This document shows positions 59,307-64,000 of a DNA stretch of 64,000 nucleotides, in pieces. Source of the stretch: Cricetomys ansorgei. Lineage: Eukaryota > Chordata > Mammalia > Rodentia > Nesomyidae. The stretch spans positions 6,102,001 through 6,166,000 of the forward strand of contig JAMJFZ010004031.1 of NCBI GenBank assembly GCA_026225945.1, written 5' to 3'. Numbering within the stretch: the first letter of the stretch is position 1; the number at the start of each line of letters is the position of its first letter. Under the pieces are notes generated by a model. The model was not told the origin of the DNA. It searched no databases and saw only the letters and a program-made list of their open reading frames with translations. The translations under genes were made by a program, and so were the position numbers.

Positions 59307-59418
59307 GCTGCTCTGGGAAAGGAACACATCCTGGGCTCTATATGAAAGGATCACATCTAGGGGTCTTTATGAAGGGATCAAATCCAAGGGTCCATATGAA
59401 GGGATCACATTCAGAAGC
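59307..59418 (+). repeat. 27-bp minisatellite, four units
   Basis: TATGAAAGGATCACATCTAG-type units align at 59314 (diverged), 59341, 59368 and 59395, an exact period of 27 bases. Because 27 is nine codons, an open frame through it repeats a nine-residue M-K-G-S-type motif. Confidence 0.88.
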
Positions 59419-59469
59419 CTGAGTGGTCCAGATGGAATGTAGAAAGAATGTAGTACACTCCTTTATCCC

Positions 59470-60225
59470 AGTATTAAGAAGGCAGTGGTCATGCCTTTAA
59501 TCTCAGCTCTTGGGAGACAGGAAACAGTACTCAGAAGGAGTCAGTGTCAGATAGGAAGTGATGTCTGACGTGAGTTAGAGTGAAGAGTGGCAAAGTGACA
59601 AATCAGAGGAAGAGTTGGCAGAATAAGTCAGAGTGAGGACACACCCAACTGTCATGGTAGAAAAATAGGCCTCTCAGCTCAGAGAGCACACACAGAGGAT
59701 AAGATACAGAAGTACTATGAGGCAAGCAGGCAGGATAAGACACAGAAGCAGTCAGTAAGCTACAGTCTGAGGAGTCTAAGGCAGAAGCATAGAGGCACCT
59801 CGGCAGAAGTCAGTACCAGGCAGAAGTTAGTATCAGATGGGAAGAGTGAAGTTTGAAGCTGAGCAGAACAGTTCAGTCCGAGAAGTTGCAGGAATCAGCC
59901 AGACTCTGATAGAGTCAGAAGAGTTTGGTCAGAAACAGTCAGCCGGCTCAGAAGCCCAGTTTGAACTAGTCAGCTTGGAGAACAGTTTGAGCCAGAACAG
60001 CAAGTGAGTTAATCAGTACAGCTCTGAGTTCAGAAGGAGCTAGTCAGAGTAGCTTAGCAGTAAGTGTCAGACGCTTAAACCTTCTAGATTGTGTGAAGGC
60101 TGAAGCCTTCCAGTTTTAGGCTTAGGATTCAATTGTATGGAGGCCAAAACACTCCAGGGCTCCAGGACTTGGACCAGGATTGAAAGAATAGCCAAAGAAT
60201 AAACTGTCTTTGAATCTGAAAATAC
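59470..60225 (+). mobile_element. Putative ERV-derived segment rich in AGTCAG/CAGAAG motifs
   Basis: A B1-like start (GTCATGCCTTTAATCTCAGC) leads into about 550 bp dense in GTCAG, AGTCAG and GCAGAAG motifs. It ends with GAATAGCCAAAGAATAAACT, an AATAAA signal, and a T/G-rich stretch. An LTR is the likely nature, but I cannot assign a family. Confidence 0.4.
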
Positions 60226-60404
60226 ATCTACACCCGACTTTACTTATTTATAGTGGTATAAAAACACTCATGATGAAAGCTTTTCAGGGGAGGCTTTATA
60301 TTGTATCCACGATTATATATCATATCTTAGGGGAAGCAGTTTCCATATTTGCTTCTAAAGATGTTGACAGAGTTGCTATTATGGGTAGCCCACCAGAGAT
60401 GACC

Positions 60405-60800
60405 ACTTAAACACAGTTTATAGCCAATTGAAAGTATTTATTCCAGCCGGCTGAGACTAAACCCAAGTATTCGGGGACCTGGCTATGGCTCTGAATGTCC
60501 AGAGCACAGAGTTTTTCAAGGCAGAAGCCACATCCTGGCATCTCCCTCAATGGCTGCAAAGAGGCTTGGCAGAAACAAATGTAAGAGAAGCTAAAATGAG
60601 TGATTAGCTAGAGGGGGTTCCACAGAAACAGGCAGTTTAGCAGAAGCTAAGATGGACTAAATGTGACATCCTGACCTTGGGTTCCTAGAAGAGAAGATAA
60701 TTTTCCGTGGGATTCACCATCAAGGAGATCAAATTGTAGTGAAATAGCCTTGGTAAGAATACAAGATGGAGGAAACTTTACATTGCTTACCTTGTCACAG
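60405..60800 (-). mobile_element. Putative rodent LTR, antisense
   Basis: AGTATTTATTCCAGCCGGCT, GAGACTAAACCCAAGTATTC, GGTTCCACAGAAACAGGCAG. The early TTTATT is the complement of a polyadenylation signal. Not assigned to a family. Confidence 0.4.
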
Positions 60801-60807
60801 TGCTACG

Positions 60808-61330
60808 TATACTGATTTTTCTACTGCTGCATAACGAACCACCATGGCTCAGTAGCTAAGAACTCCCACTCTCCACCATGCAATGCCTAGTGTTCCGAAG
60901 TCTGGGAATGGCATCTCTGGGCTCTGAGCTCAGGGTCTCCTGAGGCTGAAGTCGAGATAGTAGCCAGATGGCATTGGCATTTGCAAGATGATCAGATTGT
61001 TGGCATCTGAGTTCCTTGCCTGGTGGAGTAAATCTCTATTCATTTACTGGCTGTGGTCAAGGGTGTCCATGAGCTCCAAGGGGTGGTCTTGCAGGTGTTT
61101 TCCAGCTTACTCTAAAGCCAATAGGAAGACAGACAGCTGAGACAGAAGCTAATATAATGTCAAAGTGACTTCTCACAATCTCAGGAGTGATCGCTCCATC
61201 GCTTTCGCCAAGGAAATGATTGTCTTATATTCTTGACCCTCTCGTCACTGAGGCAAGCGGTGAATTGTACAAGACGTGTTTGAAGCTGGGGAGGAGGTGG
61301 CATCAGGGAAGCATCTTAAAGGCTATACAA
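60808..61330 (-). mobile_element. Possible ancient mammalian LTR, antisense
   Basis: TTTCTACTGCTGCATAACGA, CAGGGTCTCCTGAGGCTGAA, CTTCTCACAATCTCAGGAGT and GGAGGAGGTGGCATCAGGGA keep the order of an old LTR-type repeat common in mammals (CTGCTGCATAACAAACCACC and onward). Low identity. Confidence 0.4.
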
Positions 61331-61789
61331 AATGAATTCATACAAAATCCCCCTGCCTCATGAAGCAACTGATGTGTCCTGATAAGGAAAAAATATCCAT
61401 AAGAAACAAACACAAGGCACAGAGAAGTACTTACAGAGTAATATATGTGAGTGTATATCTGTACAGAACTGTGAACATGGTTTTCTAACAGATACCTCAG
61501 ACTTCACATGTACAAAACAGCTTGTAAGTTCTTCCAAATCTATGTCTCTCTGTGTGTCTCTATCTCCATTAAGGTAAATCAGTTCTTCCTAATGCTTATT
61601 TCATAAGCATGATGCTGCCTGTCATTCCTGTTGTACAACTGATTCATAAAGAGGACCAACGAACTGGTCCTGTCTATCAAATCACTCAGAAAATGTCCAC
61701 TTCTCACTACTTGGCTGTTATCAGTTCATAACGGTGGTTCAGGCTACCAGCATCTCCAGGCTAGTTCATGGCCATGACCTCCTGAAATG

Positions 61790-62160
61790 ACTCTGCCTCC
61801 ATCTTCCCTCTAAACCCTGTATGTTATTCTCCACACAATAGAGAGATGATTTTACATTGTAATTCATATCATAGCTTTTCAAAGTCTCCTTATTTTGTGA
61901 GAGAAAAAGCCAAAATGCCATTATCTCAGAGGTCTGAAATGGCCTACATGATCTGATACATGGCTGTCTATTGGTCCTTGCTAATACTGCTAACACACTG
62001 ATTGCCTTGTTCCTAGACATGCCACCCACACATCCAACATAGGGCCTTTACAGTGATCTTCCTTCAGATGACACTCTCTCTAGTATTCCTTGCCATTCTT
62101 ACTTTGTTGTATCTTCCAAATAATTTTAGTACCTTCTAACGTAGAATTTATGTTAGTGTT
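61790..62160 (+). repeat. L2 LINE, sense, first part
   Basis: TGGCCTACATGATCTGATAC, TTGTTCCTAGACATGCCACC and GGGCCTTTACAGTGATCTTC follow the L2 pattern (TGGCCTGCACGACC, then CAGGGCCTTTGCACTTGCTG). Continues after the inserted LTR at about 62610. Confidence 0.65.
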
Positions 62161-62184
62161 TTCAACATTATTGTGTTAACTTTC

Positions 62185-62530
62185 CCTGGGGAGACACAAA
62201 CAGGTCATCTATCTGTCGCATATAGAGCACCAATAACAGACCAAAGACATGATTCTAACCAAGTCTAGCTGGGTGAAACAGTGAGTTTATTCTGAGTTAC
62301 TTGCAGGAGCATGGGCAACTTATAGGCAGCTTCAGCACTGAGGAAGAGAGTCCCCCTCATTACATCACTGAAAAGAGTCCCCCTCACTACACCACTGAAG
62401 AAGAGAGTCCCCCCCTTACTCCATCTTGTACATCCTTGAGGACAGGAGAGCCTTCAAGTATCTTGTGGATCATCTCATGAGCCACCTTATAAGTTATCCA
62501 AGATCCCCTCCTATGCCCTTTACATGAGTC
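62185..62530 (-). mobile_element. Rodent ERV solitary LTR, antisense, inserted in L2
   Basis: GAGCACCAATAACAGACCAA, AGTCTAGCTGGGTGAAACAG, TGAGTTTATTCTGAGTTACT (polyadenylation complement) and GCAGGAGCATGGGCAACTTA. Inside it, GAGTCCCCCTC-type units recur at 62348, 62375 and 62405 (27-30 bp apart). Family name not fixed. Confidence 0.65.
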
Positions 62531-62609
62531 CAGTTGTGGATAATTGTAACTGCTCTGATTTCAAGATGGCAGAAGCTATGGCCGAGGCCAGCATTCTACA
62601 GAGGTCTCC

Positions 62610-62715
62610 TAGCACTAGGATGCAAGCTCTATGGATTTGAGAAATCTTTGCTGTTTTGTTCACTGATGTGTCCAGTCCTAGAACAGCGTTTAGTGCATAA
62701 TGAACATTGTTGCTA
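62610..62715 (+). repeat. L2 LINE 3' end, sense, second part
   Basis: TTTGCTGTTTTGTTCACTGA, TGTGTCCAGTCCTAGAACAG and TTTAGTGCATAATGAAC match the L2 ending. Same orientation as 61790-62160, so the two are probably one element. Confidence 0.7.
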
Positions 62716-64000
62716 TTGTTCAATACTGCGCATTATTTATGAACCTACCATAGAGTATTGAATACATTACATGCTGCTGTATAAGCAATGATGTATTTGT
62801 AAGAGAAGGTAAAGACGCCTCATACTGTCATCTCTCGAGACGATAAGATTAGAGCTTTTGGTTTTATTGTTGTTTGAACATTTCACATGTTCGTATTGTT
62901 TTTATAATTATGCAAAACCATAAAGTTTTTTTTTTTAAGTTTTAGAATCTTAATGATTTAAAATGAAATATTTTACCAAGGTACTGAGAGCCTTCTGAAA
63001 AATTATAAAAAACATATTCAAGACAAGAATTTAAAAATGTGAACAGAAGTAAACCAGCTTATTCAGATAGCTTGTTTTTTCCAGCTTTTCCAGCTTGAGT
63101 TTGCCAGTATGGGGTGTTTTTGGTGTTTGATTCTGAGATTTTTGTACTGTCGTAACAGCAGGTGCATGAACTGCCTTCGCGGAGATTTGCCATGGTATCC
63201 TGTGGCTTCTTGGAGTGCACTCTGTACCTAGAAGTACCTTCAACAGAAAACAAGTACTTAGCTTTTCTTTTGTTTGCCATGATGCTTCTGAATTCCACTC
63301 TTGTAACTGACTACCCTCTAGAACATCAACCATAGTGCTTCTCCCCTTCTTGTCACCCCACATTCAAAGGAAGACATTGGCACACACTAACAGAAAACAA
63401 GTCGTCATTTAATCTGTGTTATATTTTACTGCTTATTTTAGTGTTTGCTTCCAGTTGAATAGTTACAGGAAGAATTTCCAGAGCTATCCCATCTAGAGTT
63501 TGTTTGCTGCCTACAGCAAGAGCAAATGATGGACTCTGTTTAAATAGGAAGGTTTGTTAAGTAATGGGAACAACAGAAAATAGCTAGAAAATAAGGTGGG
63601 CTTTATAAAGCAAGAACTGGCTTGATGGTCAATGCATTTGCTACACATCCACCATCACCCAGATGCCCTCTGCCACTAGACAGATACTGAGTTACAGGGT
63701 TAATACTCAGGCTTATGATGCTGTTCTGCCCCTAAGCCTCCGCCTTCCACCCCACACAATTTCCCCCTTTGAAATTCTGATTTTTAAAAGCCTCTTATAG
63801 ACGACTCAGAAGTGCTTGGCCTTGTGATGTAGCACTTAAAGATAATGGGGCCCCAGGCTCCAAAGTCCTTTGCCTGAGCACATTAGAGCCCATTTCAACT
63901 GTCAGGCCATTGCAGAGGAGCACTTCTGAGTGCCAGCCTGGCAGGACAGCGCATTCTCTCTTCTCTAGAACACCTTCTGCTCCATCAGTTGTGCTGCTGT

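Larger units (their letters stand above)
1..64000 (+). other. Pde11a: Internal segment of the Pde11a transcription unit
   Basis: Four exons that encode consecutive, in-frame pieces of phosphodiesterase 11A lie on the + strand, so the whole window is most simply read as exons and introns of one gene. The first coding exons (regulatory N terminus and most of GAF-A) would lie before position 1. The rest of GAF-B and the HD-type catalytic domain would lie after 64000. I see no start exon, no terminal exon and no polyadenylation site of the gene itself. Whether a second gene is hidden in the introns cannot be excluded, but no other open frame looks like a conserved protein. Confidence 0.88.
56057..64000 (+). 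other. Pde11a: Start of the intron after the 133-bp exon (partial)
   Basis: Contains the candidate cryptic exon at 56585-56631, an old L1 3'-end-like stretch, an antisense B2, a 27-bp minisatellite, several LTR-like segments and an interrupted L2. No coding exon of the gene is recognised up to 64000. 62720-64000 shows only AT-rich runs (T-rich near 62925) and an unidentified antisense open frame at 63031-63363. Confidence 0.85.

Noticed and set aside
16720..62530. Possible intact endogenous retrovirus
   Set aside because: Only solitary LTR-like segments are seen. I found no gag, pol or env-like coding stretch between any pair, and the copies differ in family and orientation.

Overview
This window is mammalian nuclear DNA from a muroid rodent. 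It is AT-leaning and intron-rich, packed with B1, B2, B3/B4 and ID-like SINEs, rodent LTRs, a rodent hAT element with intact termini, and older mammalian L2, MIR, MER5 and MLT1 copies. I see no bacterial genes, operons, rRNA, functional tRNA or CRISPR array. No young ID element is visible, which argues weakly against rat. Three B1 copies share a variant block, which may point to a particular rodent lineage, but I cannot name the species.

The only protein-coding gene I can support is Pde11a, on the + strand. It encodes the dual-specificity cAMP/cGMP phosphodiesterase 11A. Four consecutive internal coding exons lie at 7038-7127, 11907-12047, 29499-29563 and 55924-56056. They join in frame (90+141+65+133 bp, 143 codons, no stops) and cover the C-terminal end of GAF-A, the linker and the N-terminal half of GAF-B. 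The first exons, the rest of GAF-B and the whole catalytic domain lie outside the window. All four exons have canonical AG acceptors and GT donors.

Layout: 1-7037 is upstream intron (MIR, B2, B1). 7128-11906 is a 4.8 kb intron holding a long, old antisense L2, an L1 piece and a compound dinucleotide repeat. 12048-29498 is a 17.5 kb intron with two minisatellites, a purine-rich tract, two MER5A-like hAT remnants, a small CpG-rich block at 19.2-19.5 kb and a hAT element nested in a B1. 29564-55923 is a 26.4 kb intron with many solitary LTR-like repeats, a B1 whose tail is a (TTA)n array, and a recent 135-bp tandem duplication. 56057-64000 is the start of the next intron, with a candidate cryptic 47-bp exon, a 27-bp minisatellite and an L2 interrupted by a rodent LTR.

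The most interesting leads are (1) the intragenic CpG-rich block, placed where a promoter for a short, GAF-A-less PDE11A transcript would lie; (2) the frame-shifting 47-bp pseudo-exon after the fourth exon; and (3) several clean nested or target-site-duplicated insertions that record the order of events. I found no convincing new biological system. The rest reads as ordinary rodent intron.
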